The notes beneath the pieces were generated by a model. That model made no database searches and had not been told where the DNA came from. It saw nothing but the letters and a program-made list of their open reading frames with translations. Positions 55,449-64,000 of a stretch of DNA of 64,000 nucleotides are shown here, piece after piece. The stretch covers positions 124,001 to 188,000 of the forward strand of contig NZ_JAPZSV010000007.1 in assembly GCF_027532185.1 (NCBI RefSeq). The letters run 5' to 3'. The translations under genes and the position numbers were made by a program. The stretch comes from Hylemonella sp. (lineage in GTDB: Bacteria > Pseudomonadota > Gammaproteobacteria > Burkholderiales > Burkholderiaceae_C). Positions within the stretch are counted from its first letter, which is position 1; each line of letters opens with the position of its first letter.

Positions 55449-56357
55449 ATGTCCTTTGCCGGCCTGCCCCCCCTGCCCTGCTATCTCAACGGTGAGTACA
55501 CCCTGCTGCCCGAGGCCAAGGTCAGCGTCATGGACCGCGGTTTCATCTTCGGCGATGGCGTCTACGAGGTGCTGCCGGTCTACGGCCGCTGCCTGTTCCG
55601 CTTCGAGCAGCACATGGCCCGGCTGGAGCGCAGCCTGGGCGAGCTGCGCATCCCCAACCCGCACACCCGCGCCCAGTGGTACGCCATCGCCGAACGGCTG
55701 GTCAGCGACTATGCACGCAGCACCGGCGGTGACCCGGAGAAGATCGAGCAGATGGTCTACCTGCAGGTCACACGCGGCGTGGCCCTTCGCGATCACGCCA
55801 TGCTGCCGGGTCTGACACCCACAGTGTTTGCCATGACCAACGTCATGAAGCCCGCCACCGAGGCGCAGCGCCGCGAGGGTGTGGCCTGCGTGACCGCCGA
55901 CGACTTTCGCTGGGAGAAGGCCCACATCAAGAGCACCAGCCTGCTGGGTGCCGTGTTTGCCCGCCAGATCAGTGTGGACGCTGGCGCAGCCGAGACCATC
56001 CTCTTCCGCGACGGCCTGCTCAGCGAGGGCGCGTCCAGCAACGTCTGGATCGTCAAGAACGGCGTGCTGCTGGGCCCGCCGCGCGATCATCTGGTGCTCG
56101 AAGGCATACGCTATGGCCTGCTCGAGGAAATCTGCACCCTGCAGAGCATCCCCTTCGAGCTGCGCCGCATCTCCCGCATCGAAGTCCTGACGGCCGACGA
56201 GGTGCTGCTGAGCTCGGCCACCAAGGAAGTCCTGCCTGTCACGCGCATCGACGGCCAGCCCGTCGGTGACGGTCAGCCCGGCTCCGTCTACGACCTTCTG
56301 TACGCCGGCTACCAAGCCGCCAAACTGCAGGCGCGTCTGCGCCGCCCCTCCCTATGA
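55449..56357 (+). CDS. dat: Class IV aminotransferase (D-amino acid transaminase type)
   Basis: The 302-residue PLP enzyme has [29 protein letters not shown] near residues 28-56, the Schiff-base lysine in [18 protein letters not shown] near 163 and the cofactor phosphate-binding [15 protein letters not shown] near 198. It fits the class IV fold shared by D-amino acid and branched-chain aminotransferases; the context and length favour D-alanine transaminase, supplying D-glutamate. It is first of the dat-ybeD-lipB-lipA operon. The last four bases overlap the next gene. Confidence 0.88.
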   Translation: MSFAGLPPLPCYLNGEYTLLPEAKVSVMDRGFIFGDGVYEVLPVYGRCLFRFEQHMARLERSLGELRIPNPHTRAQWYAIAERLVSDYARSTGGDPEKIEQMVYLQVTRGVALRDHAMLPGLTPTVFAMTNVMKPATEAQRREGVACVTADDFRWEKAHIKSTSLLGAVFARQISVDAGAAETILFRDGLLSEGASSNVWIVKNGVLLGPPRDHLVLEGIRYGLLEEICTLQSIPFELRRISRIEVLTADEVLLSSATKEVLPVTRIDGQPVGDGQPGSVYDLLYAGYQAAKLQARLRRPSL

Positions 56358-56650
56358 ACCAGCCCCCCAGCCCACCGCCCGACTCCTCGCGTGCCGACAC
56401 GCTGATCGAGTACCCCTGCCGCTTCCCCATCAAGGTCATGGGGGCCAAGGCCGAGGGCTTTGTGCACGCCGTCACCCTGGTGGCGCGCGAGTTCGATCCG
56501 GATTTCGACGCCGCCTCCATCGAGCTGCGCGAAAGCAAAGGTGGCAACTACCTGGGTGTGACCATCACCATCAACGCCACCAGCCGCGAGCAGCTCGACG
56601 AGCTCTACCGCACGCTGTCCACGCATCCGATGGTGAAAGTGGTTCTCTGA
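56354..56650 (+). CDS. ybeD: YbeD/DUF493 family protein
   Basis: The 98-residue protein starts [20 protein letters not shown] and has [20 protein letters not shown], then [32 protein letters not shown], matching the DUF493 ferredoxin-like fold with a regulatory ACT-like shape. The gene commonly precedes lipB. Its role is unclear. The stop overlaps the lipB start by one base (TGATG). Confidence 0.92.
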   Translation: MNQPPSPPPDSSRADTLIEYPCRFPIKVMGAKAEGFVHAVTLVAREFDPDFDAASIELRESKGGNYLGVTITINATSREQLDELYRTLSTHPMVKVVL

Positions 56651-57333
56651 TGGATGTGCGCCTGCTCGGCCGTGTGGACTATGCGCCGACCTATGCGGCC
56701 ATGCAGGACTACACGGCCGCACGCACGGCCGACACGCCCGACGCGCTGTGGGTCTGCGAGCACCCGCCCGTCTACACCCAGGGTCTCGCCGGACAGGCCG
56801 ACCATCTGTTGATGCCAGGCGAGATCCCCGTGGTGCAGACCAACCGCGGCGGCCAGGTCACCTACCATGGCCCCGGCCAGGTCGTGGCCTACCCGCTGAT
56901 CGACCTCCGGCGCGCGGGCTATTTCGTCAAGGAATACGTCTACCGCATCGAAGAGGCCGTGATCCGCACCCTGGACCACTACGGCATCACGGGCCACCGC
57001 GTGGCGGGCGCCCCTGGCATCTATGTGCGACTGGACGACCCGCACAGCCACACACCACTGCCGCAGCGTCCCCAGAAGGACGCGGCACGCGATGCGCCCG
57101 ATTTCACAGGCCTGGGCAAGATCGCGGCCCTGGGGATCAAGGTCAGCCGCAACTGCACTTATCACGGCGTGGCGCTCAATGTGGCCATGGACCTGGAACC
57201 CTACACGCGTATCAACCCCTGCGGCTACGCTGGGCTGCCCTCCGTGGACCTTTCTACAATCGGGGTCTCCGCCGATTGGGCCGACGTGGCCCACGTGTTG
57301 AGCCACAAGCTCCAGAACCACCTCCAGCCCTGA
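56650..57333 (+). CDS. lipB: Octanoyl-ACP:protein N-octanoyltransferase LipB
   Basis: The 227-residue enzyme moves octanoyl from ACP to lipoyl domains. Conserved segments are [20 protein letters not shown] near residue 65, [22 protein letters not shown] near 156 with the catalytic lysine, and the catalytic cysteine in NPCGYAG near 193. A His/Pro-rich insert (around [15 protein letters not shown]) is a small peculiarity near residue 130. It is directly followed by lipA. Confidence 0.95.
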   Translation: MDVRLLGRVDYAPTYAAMQDYTAARTADTPDALWVCEHPPVYTQGLAGQADHLLMPGEIPVVQTNRGGQVTYHGPGQVVAYPLIDLRRAGYFVKEYVYRIEEAVIRTLDHYGITGHRVAGAPGIYVRLDDPHSHTPLPQRPQKDAARDAPDFTGLGKIAALGIKVSRNCTYHGVALNVAMDLEPYTRINPCGYAGLPSVDLSTIGVSADWADVAHVLSHKLQNHLQP

Positions 57334-57343
57334 AGGCCCCGCC

Positions 57344-58330
57344 ATGAGCAGCCCCACCACCGTGCGCGACGCACAGAGCGTCGAGACCTACGATCCCAGC
57401 GCCAAGCAGAAGGCCGCGGCCAAGCTCTCGCGCATCCCCGTCAAGGTCGAAGCCGGCGAAGTGCTCAAGAAGCCCGACTGGATCCGCGTCAAGGCCGGCT
57501 CTCCGACTACGCGCTTCTACGAGATCAAGGACATCCTGCGCGAGCACAAGCTGCACACGGTGTGCGAGGAAGCCAGCTGCCCCAACATCGGCGAATGCTT
57601 CGGCAAAGGCACGGCCACCTTCATGATCATGGGCGACAAGTGCACGCGTCGCTGCCCGTTCTGTGACGTGGGCCACGGTCGGCCCGACCCGCTGGACGTG
57701 AACGAACCCGCCAACCTGGCCAAGACCATTGCCGCGCTCAAGCTTCAGTACGTGGTCATCACCAGCGTGGACCGCGACGACCTGCGCGACGGTGGCGCCG
57801 GTCATTTCGTCGACTGCATCCGCCAGACGCGCGCGCTCTCACCCCAGACCCAGATCGAGGTGCTGGTGCCCGACTTCCGCGGCCGCGACGACCGCGCGCT
57901 CGAGATCCTCAAGGCCGCGCCGCCGGATGTGATGAACCACAACATGGAAACCGTGCCCCGCCTGTACAAGCAGGCCCGCCCAGGCAGCGACTACCAGTTC
58001 TCGCTCAACCTGCTCAAGAAATTCAAGGCCCTGTTCCCGAACGTGCCGACCAAGAGCGGCCTCATGGTGGGCCTGGGCGAGACCGACGAGGAGATTCTCG
58101 AAGTCATGCGCGACATGCGCGCGCACAACATCGAGATGCTCACCATCGGCCAGTACCTGGCTCCCTCGAACTCGCACCTGCCCGTCAAGCGCTACGTGCA
58201 CCCGGACACCTTCAAGATGTTCGAGGCCGAGGCCTACAAGATGGGTTTCACGCACGCCGCCGTGGGCGCGATGGTGCGTTCGAGCTACCACGCGGACCAG
58301 CAGGCGCACGCCGCGAGCCTGGCGCGCTGA
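57344..58330 (+). CDS. lipA: Lipoyl synthase LipA
   Basis: The 328-residue radical SAM enzyme inserts two sulfur atoms into octanoyl groups. Its N-terminal auxiliary iron-sulfur cysteines lie in [12 protein letters not shown] near residue 72, and the radical SAM motif is [10 protein letters not shown] near 99. RSSYHADQQ at the end is typical. It completes the lipoylation operon; pyruvate and 2-oxoglutarate dehydrogenases are the eventual targets. Confidence 0.97.
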   Translation: MSSPTTVRDAQSVETYDPSAKQKAAAKLSRIPVKVEAGEVLKKPDWIRVKAGSPTTRFYEIKDILREHKLHTVCEEASCPNIGECFGKGTATFMIMGDKCTRRCPFCDVGHGRPDPLDVNEPANLAKTIAALKLQYVVITSVDRDDLRDGGAGHFVDCIRQTRALSPQTQIEVLVPDFRGRDDRALEILKAAPPDVMNHNMETVPRLYKQARPGSDYQFSLNLLKKFKALFPNVPTKSGLMVGLGETDEEILEVMRDMRAHNIEMLTIGQYLAPSNSHLPVKRYVHPDTFKMFEAEAYKMGFTHAAVGAMVRSSYHADQQAHAASLAR

Positions 58331-58352
58331 GATCGGTCGTCCTGGACCGTGG

Positions 58353-58388
58353 GGGTCAGAGCACATCGCTGCGCGAGTGGTCTGACCC
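58353..58388. repeat. REP-like inverted repeat GGGTCAGAGCAC/GTGGTCTGACCC
   Basis: Twelve-base arms at 58353-58364 and 58377-58388 are complementary with one mismatch and flank a 12-base loop. The 3' end of lipA and of the opposing ptsI gene lie on either side. GTCTGACCCC-type ends resemble REP elements moved by Y1 transposases in many proteobacteria. It may also help end transcription. Confidence 0.6.
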
Positions 58389-58395
58389 GCCGGCT

Positions 58396-60165
58396 CTAGA
58401 GATTCCCCATCACCGAAGCCGGCTCATCGGCTTCGAGCACCTGTTGCGCCCAGGGCGTCAGCTTGCCCACGTCCGCGCGCAGCACTTCCTGCTTGACCGC
58501 AAGGATCTGCGCCGGGTGCATGGAAAAGCTGCGCAGGCCCAGGCCCAGCAGCAGGCGCGTCATGGCCACGTCGCCGGCCATCTCGCCGCAGACACTGACT
58601 TCCTTGCCCTGGGCCCGGCATTCAGCGATGGTGTCGCTCACCAGGCGCAGCACAGCGGGGTGCAGCGGATCGTAGAGATGGGCCACCGATTCGTCGGCAC
58701 GGTCGATCGCCAGGGTGTACTGGATCAGGTCGTTGGTGCCCAGCGAGAGGTAGTCGAAATGCTTGAGGAAGGTCTTGAGCATCAGCGCCGCGGCCGGGAT
58801 CTCGATCATGGCGCCCAGGACCACCGGGCCGAAAGATACGCCCTCGCGCTGCAGCTCGGCCCGCGCCTGCTCGACCAGGGCCACGGTCTGGCGGATCTCG
58901 CTCAGATGCGCGAGCATGGGGATCAGCATCTTGACCGGGCCATGTGCCGCCGCGCGCAGGATGGCGCGCAGCTGCGTGAGGAACATGGCCGGGTCCGCCA
59001 GGCTCCAGCGGATGGCGCGCAGGCCCAGGGCCGGGTTCAGGTGGCTGCCCTCGATCACCGTGCTGTCCATGGGCTTGTCGGCACCGATGTCCACGGTGCG
59101 GATGGTCACGGGCAGGCCCCCCATGCCCTCGACCGCGCGCCGGTAGGCCTGGTACTGCTCTTCCTCGTCGGGCAGGTGGCCGTGGCGACCCATGAAGAGA
59201 AACTCGCTGCGGAACAGGCCCACACCGGCGGCGCCGGCCTTCATGGCGCCCAGCGCGTCCTCGGGCATCTCGATATTGGCCAGCAGCTCGACCTTCTCGC
59301 CGTCCAGGGTGACGGCCGGTGTCTTGAGCAGGCGCGCCAGGCGGCTGCGTTCGAGCTCAAGCTGTCGCTGCTTGTACTGGTACTCGGCCAGGATGATGGG
59401 CGAAGGGTCGACGATGACCACACCGGCGTTGCCGTCGATGATGACCCAGTCGTCCTGGCGCACCAGCTGGCTGGCCGTGCGCGCGCCCACCACCGCCGGG
59501 ATGTCCATGCTGCGCGCCACGATGGCCGTGTGCGAGGTCTTGCCGCCGACATCGGTCACGAACCCAGCAAACAGGCCCTGTTTGAACTGCAGCATGTCCG
59601 AAGGCGAGATCTCGTGCGCGATCAGCACCAGCGGCGTGTCGGTGTCTTCCAGTTGCAGCTCGGCCGTGGCCGTCTTGCGCGCGACGACCACCGGCAGGAC
59701 CGAGCTCGTGCTCTGCCCCTGCATGGCACGCAGGACCTTCTCGGTGATCTGCTCCAGGTCGGCCTTGCGTTCGCGCAGGTACTCGTCCTCCATCTCGTCG
59801 AACTGGCGCGCCACCACTTCCAGCTGGGTGGTCAATGCCCATTCGGCGTTGTAGAGACGGTCACGGATCCAGTGCTTGACGCCGCCCACCATCTCCTCGT
59901 CCTGCAACAGCATCAGGTGCACGTCGAGCAGCGCACGCAGCTCATGCGGCGCGTCCTTGGGTCCGAGTTGCGAGATGGTCTGCTGCAGACGGTGCAGCTC
60001 GTCGACCACGGCATCGCGCCCGCGTTTCACGCGCTCGATCTCCTGCTCCACCTGGCCGGGCTCGATGAAGTAATGCGCCACATCCACGCGGCTGCTGGCC
60101 ACCAGCACGGCGCGCCCGATGGCGATGCCGCGCGCGACCGCCAGACCGTGGATGGAGAAAGTCAT
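58396..60165 (-). CDS. ptsI: PTS enzyme I
   Basis: The 589-residue enzyme is phosphorylated by PEP. The active-site histidine lies in GGKTSHTAIVARSMDIPAVVG near residue 190. PEP-binding motifs are LFRSEFLFMGR near 318, LSLGTNDLIQYTLAIDR near 465 and VSVCGEMAGD near 521. It receives phosphate from PEP and passes it to HPr. The start overlaps the HPr stop by 4 bp. No sugar-specific IIB/IIC permease lies nearby, so a regulatory role is likely. Confidence 0.96.
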   Translation of the reverse strand: MTFSIHGLAVARGIAIGRAVLVASSRVDVAHYFIEPGQVEQEIERVKRGRDAVVDELHRLQQTISQLGPKDAPHELRALLDVHLMLLQDEEMVGGVKHWIRDRLYNAEWALTTQLEVVARQFDEMEDEYLRERKADLEQITEKVLRAMQGQSTSSVLPVVVARKTATAELQLEDTDTPLVLIAHEISPSDMLQFKQGLFAGFVTDVGGKTSHTAIVARSMDIPAVVGARTASQLVRQDDWVIIDGNAGVVIVDPSPIILAEYQYKQRQLELERSRLARLLKTPAVTLDGEKVELLANIEMPEDALGAMKAGAAGVGLFRSEFLFMGRHGHLPDEEEQYQAYRRAVEGMGGLPVTIRTVDIGADKPMDSTVIEGSHLNPALGLRAIRWSLADPAMFLTQLRAILRAAAHGPVKMLIPMLAHLSEIRQTVALVEQARAELQREGVSFGPVVLGAMIEIPAAALMLKTFLKHFDYLSLGTNDLIQYTLAIDRADESVAHLYDPLHPAVLRLVSDTIAECRAQGKEVSVCGEMAGDVAMTRLLLGLGLRSFSMHPAQILAVKQEVLRADVGKLTPWAQQVLEADEPASVMGNL

Positions 60166-60431
60166 TCTCCTTCTCCGAACTTGTCGTTGATCAGGGCGAG
60201 CAGCGCATCGATCGCTTCCTGGGCCTTGTCCCCCTGGGCTTCGATCTCGATGGCGCTGCCCAGGCCCGCGGCCAGCATCATCACGCCCATGATGCTCTTG
60301 GCATTGACGCGCCGCTCGCCGCGCGCCAGGAAGATTTCGCAGGGGTAGCTGCCGGCCAGCTTGGTGAGCTTGGCCGAGGCACGGGCATGCAGCCCGAGCT
60401 TGTTGCTGATGGTGGCACTGGCCTTGATCAT
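60162..60431 (-). CDS. ptsH: Phosphocarrier protein HPr
   Basis: The 89-residue protein has the active histidine in NKLGLHARAS near residue 15 and the regulatory serine in KSIMGVMMLAAG near 46, both intact. It passes phosphate from EI to EIIA. ATG 60431 is chosen because the reading then has normal HPr length; a start at 60446 would add five residues. Confidence 0.95.
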   Translation of the reverse strand: MIKASATISNKLGLHARASAKLTKLAGSYPCEIFLARGERRVNAKSIMGVMMLAAGLGSAIEIEAQGDKAQEAIDALLALINDKFGEGE

Positions 60432-60456
60432 TCCTTCATTCCCCATGGCTATCGTT

Positions 60457-60843
60457 TCATGCGACTGGCAGCTGCTGCACGCCCTGCGTGCCGCCCTGCA
60501 AGGCGCGCGCGGTCAGCGCTTCCAGCGGTTCGTGCTGGTAGGTCACGGCACGCAGCAGCATGGGCAGGTTGACACCGGCCAGCAGCTGCGCGGCACGGCC
60601 GGCCTGCAACTGACGCGCCACATTGCAGGGCGTGGCGCCGAGCACATCGGTCAGCAGCAGCAGGGGCGCGGCGCCAAAGCGCCCGGCCGCTTCCCGCGCC
60701 TGGGCGAGGCTTTGCTCGGTGCTGGCCTGGGCCTGCACGTCCACAGCCTGCACCCCCTCGACCCGGTCCGGAAAGACATGGGCCACACACTGGCGCAAGG
60801 CACTGGCCAGCGGAGCGTGGGCGATGATGACGATGCCGTTCAT
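60457..60843 (-). CDS. PTS EIIA, mannose-family type
   Basis: The 128-residue protein has the mannose-type IIA fold with the active histidine in IIAHAPLASAL near residue 9, then LLLTDVLGATPCNVARQL near 60 and NLPMLLRAVT near 92. It is unattached to any IIB domain. With HPr and EI it makes a short phosphorelay that probably controls other functions. The gene lies 10 bp after the MFS transporter gene and 25 bp before HPr. Confidence 0.92.
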   Translation of the reverse strand: MNGIVIIAHAPLASALRQCVAHVFPDRVEGVQAVDVQAQASTEQSLAQAREAAGRFGAAPLLLLTDVLGATPCNVARQLQAGRAAQLLAGVNLPMLLRAVTYQHEPLEALTARALQGGTQGVQQLPVA

Positions 60844-60853
60844 GCTGTGCCGA

Positions 60854-62071
60854 TTATGGCCGCTTCGCCGCCAGGAAGTAGGCGTAGGACGCCAGGTTGA
60901 GCAGCAGGAACACGGCCATCGCGCCGCGGAAAGCGCCCCCAGTGCTCCAGCCCAGCGCCTCCAGCGCGTCGATCAGCAGGCCGATGCCCCACTGGACGAC
61001 GAAGACGCCCGCAAAGATGACCAGGTTGTAGGCCGAGAGCGCGCGCCCGGCGAGCTCGCTCGGAAAGGCCATGCCCACGGCCGGCTGCGCCAGCGACAGG
61101 AAGGTCGAGCTCACACAGAACAGCGCCCAGAGCCAGCCCGAATAGCCGGCCCAGCGTTCGCCCATGAAGACGATGCTCCCCAGGACCAGCAGGCTCAGCG
61201 GCGTGCCCCAGGCGATGAGTTGCTGGGCCTGGATGCCGCGCTGGGTCAGGCGCGGCACCAGCAGGCCCCAGGACCAGAAGGTGCACAGCATGGCGACATT
61301 GATCCAGAACAGATTGGTGGCCGCCTGCACCGGCGTGTACCCCGCGACGCGCACCATCCAGGGCACGGCCCAAAGCGTCTGGATGGCCACCATGCCGCCG
61401 TAATTGAAGAAGCCTACGGGCGTCATGCGCCGGAAATAGGGATCGCGCCAGACCTCGGCATAGCTGCTGCGTGCGGCGGGCTCGGCAGCATCGGCCGGGC
61501 GTGTCCAGCCCGGCACGCGCCAGGCAATCAGCAGCATGGCCAGCAGCAGCAGCGCGGCCAGGCCCCAGAAGATCGGACGCCAGCCAAACTGCGGCAGCAG
61601 CCACTGCACCGGCAGTGTCGAGGCCACCATGCCCATGGAGCCGGTCATGAGCATCCAGGAATTGGCGCGCAACTGGCTCACGGGATCGAACCAGCGCCGG
61701 TAACCCGTGAGCGGTGCCATCAGGCAGGCGCCCAGTCCCACGCCGCAGAGCACACGCGCCAGCAGCAGGCCAGTGAAGCCCTGGGACATCGCGAAGGCCG
61801 CACAGCCCGCCACCGCCACGGCGAGAAAGCCGAGCACCACATTACGCGGGCCGTGGCGGTCCAGCCACTGGCCCAGCGGCAGTTGCAGCGCCGCAAAGCC
61901 GAGGAAATAGCCGCCGGCCAGCAGGCCGAGATCGCGTGCGCTGAGCGCGAATTCCTGGGTCAGCTGCGGCGACAGCGTGGCCGTGACGGAACGGACCAGC
62001 GCCGAAAAGAAATAGGCAAAGGCGAAAACGAGAAAGACGACGACGGCCGGGCGCCGCCCGAGCACACTCAT
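60854..62071 (-). CDS. Major facilitator superfamily transporter
   Basis: The 405-residue protein has about 12 hydrophobic segments. The loop after helix 2 has GQWLDRHGPRNVVLG near residue 70, the MFS motif A. It ends ASYAYFLAAKRP. The ATG at 62071 overlaps the stop of the lipoprotein gene by 4 bp. It starts a run with the phosphotransferase genes, which suggests that uptake of some metabolite is tied to PTS state. Substrate unknown. Confidence 0.88.
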   Translation of the reverse strand: MSVLGRRPAVVVFLVFAFAYFFSALVRSVTATLSPQLTQEFALSARDLGLLAGGYFLGFAALQLPLGQWLDRHGPRNVVLGFLAVAVAGCAAFAMSQGFTGLLLARVLCGVGLGACLMAPLTGYRRWFDPVSQLRANSWMLMTGSMGMVASTLPVQWLLPQFGWRPIFWGLAALLLLAMLLIAWRVPGWTRPADAAEPAARSSYAEVWRDPYFRRMTPVGFFNYGGMVAIQTLWAVPWMVRVAGYTPVQAATNLFWINVAMLCTFWSWGLLVPRLTQRGIQAQQLIAWGTPLSLLVLGSIVFMGERWAGYSGWLWALFCVSSTFLSLAQPAVGMAFPSELAGRALSAYNLVIFAGVFVVQWGIGLLIDALEALGWSTGGAFRGAMAVFLLLNLASYAYFLAAKRP

Positions 62072-62586
62072 GGCAGCTCCATGCCGCTGAAGAAGGGCTC
62101 GCTCATCTCCGGTGTCGGCCGCTCGGCGTAGAGCGCCGCGTGATACAGCCGTTTGCCATGGGTGAACCAGACGGCCTGCACCGTGAGTGCGCGGCCTTCG
62201 CTGTCGCGCCCCTGGGCCTGCAGGCGCACGGACTCGGGCTGGGTGCTGGCACCCCGGATGCCATAGGGCTGGCGACTCGATCCTTGGGCCTGCATCGTGG
62301 CCAGCAGATTGGTCTGCCACTGTGCCTGGACGGGCAGGGCCTGCAGGGGCGTGGTCAGCTCGACCACCGAGATCGCATACAGCCCGCCGCCAGCCTCGCA
62401 GCCCAGCATGGTGAGGTCCACCTCATAGCCAGCCAGGCTCTGTTTGCGGGTGGCCTGATCCGGCTTGCAGGGCATCAGGGCCTTGAGCTCGCCGCCGGCC
62501 AGACGCACCTCGCGCCAGTTCAGGCTGGGGCTGCAGGCCGCTAGCGCCAAGGGGAGCAGTAACAGTGCCAATCGGTGTCGTGCCAT
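62068..62586 (-). CDS. Hypothetical lipoprotein upstream of the MFS gene
   Basis: The 172-residue protein has a signal peptide (MARHRLALLLLPLALA) and lipobox LAAC at residue 18. The mature part has CKPDQATRKQSLAGYEVDLTMLGCEAGGGLYAIS, with two cysteines. I cannot name the family. The stop overlaps the MFS start by 4 bp, so it is expressed with the transporter, possibly as an outer-membrane partner or assembly factor. Confidence 0.75.
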   Translation of the reverse strand: MARHRLALLLLPLALAACSPSLNWREVRLAGGELKALMPCKPDQATRKQSLAGYEVDLTMLGCEAGGGLYAISVVELTTPLQALPVQAQWQTNLLATMQAQGSSRQPYGIRGASTQPESVRLQAQGRDSEGRALTVQAVWFTHGKRLYHAALYAERPTPEMSEPFFSGMELP

Positions 62587-62607
62587 GCGGCGATTATCCC
62601 TGCCGTC

Positions 62608-63312
62608 CTAGCGCAGCGCGCCAAACACCTTGCTGAGCAAGGCGCTGCCTGTTCCGACGGGATCTCGCCGGATCTTGCGCTCTTCTTCCCCGATCATGAA
62701 GTAGAGCCCGTCCAGCGCCTTGCCCGTCACATATTGCTCGATGGTCGCCTCGTCGGGCTTGAGCAGTCCGAGATCGGACGCCTTGCCGATCAGCCGGTTG
62801 TACTGGGCGGCCAGACCCAGGCGTACGGTCGTCGCGCTGACCACGGGCAGGAATTTCTGGCCCAGCGGCGCGCGGGTCTTGTCGGCAAAGAAGGTGGTCA
62901 CCGAGGTGTCGCCCCCGCGCAGGATTTGCTTACCGTCTTCGACCGTCATGTTGCGCACCGCGCCCAGCATGAGCTCCTGCGCCTGGGGCACGGCCGCCTC
63001 GGCGGCCCGGTTCATGGTCGTGACCAGCTCGTCCAGACGCCGGCCCTGGCCCAGGCGCCGCAGAAGTTTCTCGTTGTCCTGCAGGCGCCGGGGCAGGGGA
63101 ATCCGCACGGCCTCGCGTCCCAGAAAGCCATCGGGCCGCCCCAGTTCGGCAATGGCCGACCGGGCCCCGCGCTCCAGGGCGCTCTTGAGACCCTGCACCG
63201 CTTCGCCCTGGCTCAGATCCGCCAGGCTCAGTGCGGGCGCATCCAGCACCCACAGCGCGGGAACTCCGGCCAACCAGCGGGCTCCAAGCCCATTAAACTT
63301 GCGTCGATCCAT
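62608..63312 (-). CDS. DUF4197-family protein
   Basis: The 234-residue protein has an N-terminal hydrophobic segment (RWLAGVPALWVLDAPALSLA, likely a signal peptide) and the DUF4197 core: GLKSALERGARSAI near residue 41, FLGREAVRIPLPRRL near 63, LMLGAVRNMTVEDGKQILRGGDTSVTTFF near 114-143 and QYVTGKALDGLYFMIGEEERKIR near 194. Function is unknown. The start codon overlaps the region where the divergent thioredoxin gene may start. Confidence 0.88.
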   Translation of the reverse strand: MDRRKFNGLGARWLAGVPALWVLDAPALSLADLSQGEAVQGLKSALERGARSAIAELGRPDGFLGREAVRIPLPRRLQDNEKLLRRLGQGRRLDELVTTMNRAAEAAVPQAQELMLGAVRNMTVEDGKQILRGGDTSVTTFFADKTRAPLGQKFLPVVSATTVRLGLAAQYNRLIGKASDLGLLKPDEATIEQYVTGKALDGLYFMIGEEERKIRRDPVGTGSALLSKVFGALR

Positions 63313-63331
63313 GATGTCCTTGCCTCTCGCG

Positions 63332-63829
63332 ATGAAACGCTCCCTCTATCTTGCCGCAGTCGCGGTGCTGGCTGTGGCCGGCTGGCTGCTGCTGCGCAGC
63401 CCGGGCTTTGGCCCAGCCCCCGATACCGCCTTTGTCCTGCTCGACGGCAGCAAGCAGAGCACCGCCGATTTTCGGGGCAAGGTCGTGCTGGTGAACTTCT
63501 GGGCCACCAGCTGCACCAGTTGTGTCGCCGAGATGCCCCAGCTCATGGCCACCTATGAGAAGTACCGTGGGCGCGGCTACGACACCGTGGCCGTGGCCAT
63601 GAGCTACGACCCCCCCAGCTACGTCGTGAACTTCAGCGAGACACGCAAGCTGCCCTTCAAGGTGGCCATCGACAACACCGGCGCCGTGGCCCAGGCCTGG
63701 GGCGACGTGCGCCTGACGCCCACCACCTACCTGGTCAACAAGCGCGGAGAGATCGTCAAGCGTTATGTGGGCGAGCCCGATTTTGCCGAGCTGCATCGGC
63801 TGATCGAGGACTTGTTGACGCAGGCCTGA
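63332..63829 (+). CDS. TlpA/ResA-like thiol-disulfide oxidoreductase
   Basis: The 165-residue protein has a signal anchor (residues 4-20) and a thioredoxin fold in the periplasm. The active site is FWATSCTSCVAEMP near residue 60 with a CxxC pair, followed by LTPTTYLVNKRGEIV with the cis-proline. Such proteins reduce or deliver disulfides in cytochrome c or oxidase assembly. ATG 63332 gives the normal N-terminus; ATG 63311 is an alternative that overlaps the DUF4197 start codon. A cytochrome c' gene lies next door. Confidence 0.9.
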   Translation: MKRSLYLAAVAVLAVAGWLLLRSPGFGPAPDTAFVLLDGSKQSTADFRGKVVLVNFWATSCTSCVAEMPQLMATYEKYRGRGYDTVAVAMSYDPPSYVVNFSETRKLPFKVAIDNTGAVAQAWGDVRLTPTTYLVNKRGEIVKRYVGEPDFAELHRLIEDLLTQA

Positions 63830-63845
63830 GCCTGTCTTTCCCGCC

Positions 63846-63879
63846 CATGCAAAACGGCCCCGAGGGGCCGTTTTGCATG
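63846..63879. terminator. Bidirectional terminator between the thioredoxin and cytochrome genes
   Basis: CATGCAAAACGGCCC pairs perfectly with GGGCCGTTTTGCATG around a CGAG loop. T-runs on both sides make it act in both directions, between convergent genes. Confidence 0.85.
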
Positions 63880-63893
63880 GCATGCGCGTTTGC

Positions 63894-64000
63894 TCACTGG
63901 CGGAAGTCGTCGTGGCAAGCCTTGCAGGTGCCCGAGGTGGCCTGGAACGCGGCTTTGACGCTGTCCAGGTTGCCGGTCTTGGCGGCGGCGGCGAGCTTGC
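63894..64000 (-). CDS. Cytochrome c' C-terminal part (runs off the right edge)
   Basis: Only the last 35 residues are visible. They end with TCKACHDDFRQ, which has the C-terminal CxxCH haem motif of class II cytochrome c' proteins, after KTGNLDSVKAAFQATSG, the expected last helix. The proteins are periplasmic four-helix bundles, often linked to NO or respiratory electron transfer. The start lies beyond the window. Confidence 0.85.
   Translation of the reverse strand, partial: KLAAAAKTGNLDSVKAAFQATSGTCKACHDDFRQ

Overview
The window is GC-rich, densely coded chromosomal DNA. It most likely comes from a betaproteobacterium of the order Burkholderiales, family Comamonadaceae or close to it. The grounds are gene content (a small BTH_I0359/DUF3567-like protein, a Bug-type solute receptor, an ATP synthase operon in the order atpIBEFHAGDC, a pilT-pilU pair, a yraN-diaA-dolP block, and ptsH-ptsI with a mannose-type EIIA and no sugar permease) and two kinds of dispersed intergenic repeat that I recall from that family. 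The genus cannot be named from sequence reading alone. No phage, insertion sequence, rRNA or CRISPR array was seen; one tRNA gene is present.

Layout. 1-2 kb: the start of a TonB-dependent receptor with a small DUF2946-like protein, then a DksA/TraR zinc-finger protein and a small translational-machinery-type protein behind an FNR-like box. 2-9.7 kb: metabolic genes (FAH-family hydrolase with divergent IclR regulator, DUF3108 protein, AbrB-type membrane protein, CutA, class III aminotransferase, PurU, Rossmann oxidoreductase). 9.65-10.9 kb: a visibly less GC-rich island with a classical 60-bp integron attC site, one gene cassette for a small two-helix membrane protein, and a RidA-family gene. 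11-13 kb: class V aminotransferase and phosphatidylserine decarboxylase. 13-19.5 kb: a TetR-controlled RND efflux operon. 19.6-26.9 kb: glycolate-oxidase-type flavoprotein, LrgA/LrgB pair, Bug receptor, chemotaxis receptor, and a hydrolase facing a phosphoribosyltransferase.

26.9-33.4 kb: pseudopilin plus GGDEF/EAL protein, YggS, PilT and PilU, a surface-motility and c-di-GMP neighbourhood. 33.5-37.6 kb: a beta-hydroxyacid dehydrogenase, the envelope block dolP-diaA-yraN, then rsmI and a low-molecular-weight phosphatase. 37.6-41.5 kb: glutamate dehydrogenase and delta-1-pyrroline-5-carboxylate dehydrogenase with a divergent GntR regulator, and tRNA-Arg(CCG). 41.6-47.6 kb: cytochrome c5, two acyl-CoA ligases, a YheT-like hydrolase and a LemA-like lipoprotein. 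47.7-54.9 kb: the complete F1Fo ATP synthase operon. 55-58.3 kb: CopD-like protein and the dat-ybeD-lipB-lipA lipoate operon. 58.4-62.6 kb: regulatory phosphotransferase genes behind an MFS transporter and a lipoprotein. 62.6-64 kb: DUF4197 protein, TlpA-type thioredoxin and the end of a cytochrome c'.

Most of the window is ordinary core genome. The accessory signal is concentrated at 9.65-10.9 kb, where a cassette sits with no integrase in view; it is the best candidate for something not previously described. Other points of interest are the FNR-like box, the pilin/c-di-GMP operon, the near-zero spacing between divergent yraN and rsmI, the palindromes between pruA and its GntR neighbour, and the dispersed repeats.
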